NCBI RefSeq assembly: GCF_013416775.1 | Contig: NZ_SZVI01000003.1 | Span: 124,001 to 188,000 of the forward strand | Length of the DNA stretch: 64,000 bases | DNA from: Rhodoferax sp. BLA1 | GTDB taxonomy: Bacteria > Pseudomonadota > Gammaproteobacteria > Burkholderiales > Burkholderiaceae_C | Direction: 5' to 3' | In this document: one piece after another, positions 63,679 through 64,000 of the stretch | Position numbering within the stretch: the first letter of the stretch is position 1 | Layout of the letters: every line of letters begins with the position of its first letter | Program-made: the position numbers and the translations under genes | The notes under the pieces: generated by a model | Told to the model about the DNA's origin: nothing | Seen by the model: only the letters and a program-made list of their open reading frames with translations | Databases searched by the model: none

Positions 63679-64000
63679 ATGCGATCTTTATTCAAAACAC
63701 TTGACCGCGCCACGTTGGGCGACATGGGTCTGGTCTGCCTGGCAGACGGCGTTGTGGGGATGTCATTTGGCGCCATCGCGGTCTCTGGCGGCTTGCCCCT
63801 GTGGTTTCCCGTGGCGCTGTCGATCCTGGTTTTTGCGGGTGGGGCGCAGTTTGCAACGGTAGGTGTGCTCTTGGCGGGCGGCGACCCTGTGACGGCTGCC
63901 ATGACAGGCCTGGCGCTCAACGGCCGCCTGCTGGCTTACGGCCTGACCGTGTCCGAGTTGCTTGGCCAAGGCTGGATGGCGCGCCTGCTGGGGGCCCATT
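63679..64000 (+). CDS. azlC: AzlC-family branched-chain amino acid exporter subunit (3' end outside the window)
   Basis: First 107 residues visible, from MRSLFKTLDRATLGDMGL. The AzlC core follows: DGVVGMSFGAIAVSGGLP, PVALSILVFAGGAQFATVGVLLAGG and GLALNGRLLAYGL, with alternating hydrophobic helices. Works with a small AzlD partner, expected just beyond the window. No ribosome site precedes the ATG, which fits a leaderless transcript. Confidence 0.88.
   Translation, partial: MRSLFKTLDRATLGDMGLVCLADGVVGMSFGAIAVSGGLPLWFPVALSILVFAGGAQFATVGVLLAGGDPVTAAMTGLALNGRLLAYGLTVSELLGQGWMARLLGAH

Overview
This window reads as core chromosome of a betaproteobacterium, most likely Burkholderiales/Comamonadaceae (Rhodoferax- or Polaromonas-like). 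The grounds are high GC, characteristic gene pairs (dusB-fis, ffh/ypjD, accB-accC-prmA, rubredoxin-pilGHIJL, pilSR-ampD), and a dispersed short palindromic repeat of the kind common in that family. The genus assignment is inference from memory. I see no phage, IS element, CRISPR array or rRNA. There is one tRNA gene (CAT anticodon). Genes are dense, on both strands, and many neighbours overlap by 1-4 bases (ATGA/GTGA/TGATG), which suggests translational coupling.

Layout. 1-11.1 kb: the 3' part of a photolyase gene, then on the minus strand the Chp/Pil chemosensory operon rubredoxin-pilG-pilH-pilI-pilJ-pilL that controls twitching motility. 11.3-23 kb: hemL, an S1/P1 nuclease, purH, fis, dusB, a YqaA-type membrane protein, ychF, a UbiH-like monooxygenase, dsbC, an M61 peptidase and an enoyl-CoA hydratase. 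23-31 kb: tRNA-Met, a zinc-ribbon membrane protein, a TolC/HlyD/two-permease exporter with no ATPase gene, a DUF6172-like protein and rhlE. 31-40.5 kb: miaB, small membrane proteins, ffh, ypjD, the pilS-pilR two-component system and ampD. 40.5-49.5 kb: a histone-H1-like protein, a zinc-ribbon/DUF3426 protein, prmA-accC-accB, a TlpA-like protein, mpl and aroG. 49.5-64 kb: tldD, rodA, dtd, tyrS, an M23 peptidase, anmK, erpA, a bactofilin, rpsI-rplM, rlmJ, a run of small coupled genes (DsbA-like isomerase, DUF1289, YbaK-like, HMG-CoA lyase), and finally an XRE-cupin regulator divergent from a truncated azlC.

Shared themes: type IV pilus regulation (the Chp cluster plus PilSR, with no pilus structural genes here), and cell-wall growth and recycling (rodA, M23 peptidase, bactofilin, ampD, mpl, anmK).

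The two most interesting signals are not ordinary genes. First, between tldD and aroG there is an unlisted 22-codon reading frame rich in Phe (6 Phe, 1 Tyr, 1 Trp), followed by a strong terminator hairpin about 40 bases before the aroG start. The RNA can form the alternative pairings expected of a ribosome-mediated attenuator. Second, a 36-bp palindromic repeat occurs about 13 times. Most copies sit directly after stop codons, but two copies and possibly a third lie in frame inside genes (tldD, the DUF1289 gene, and tentatively rlmJ), recalling the protein-coding palindromic elements of Rickettsia.
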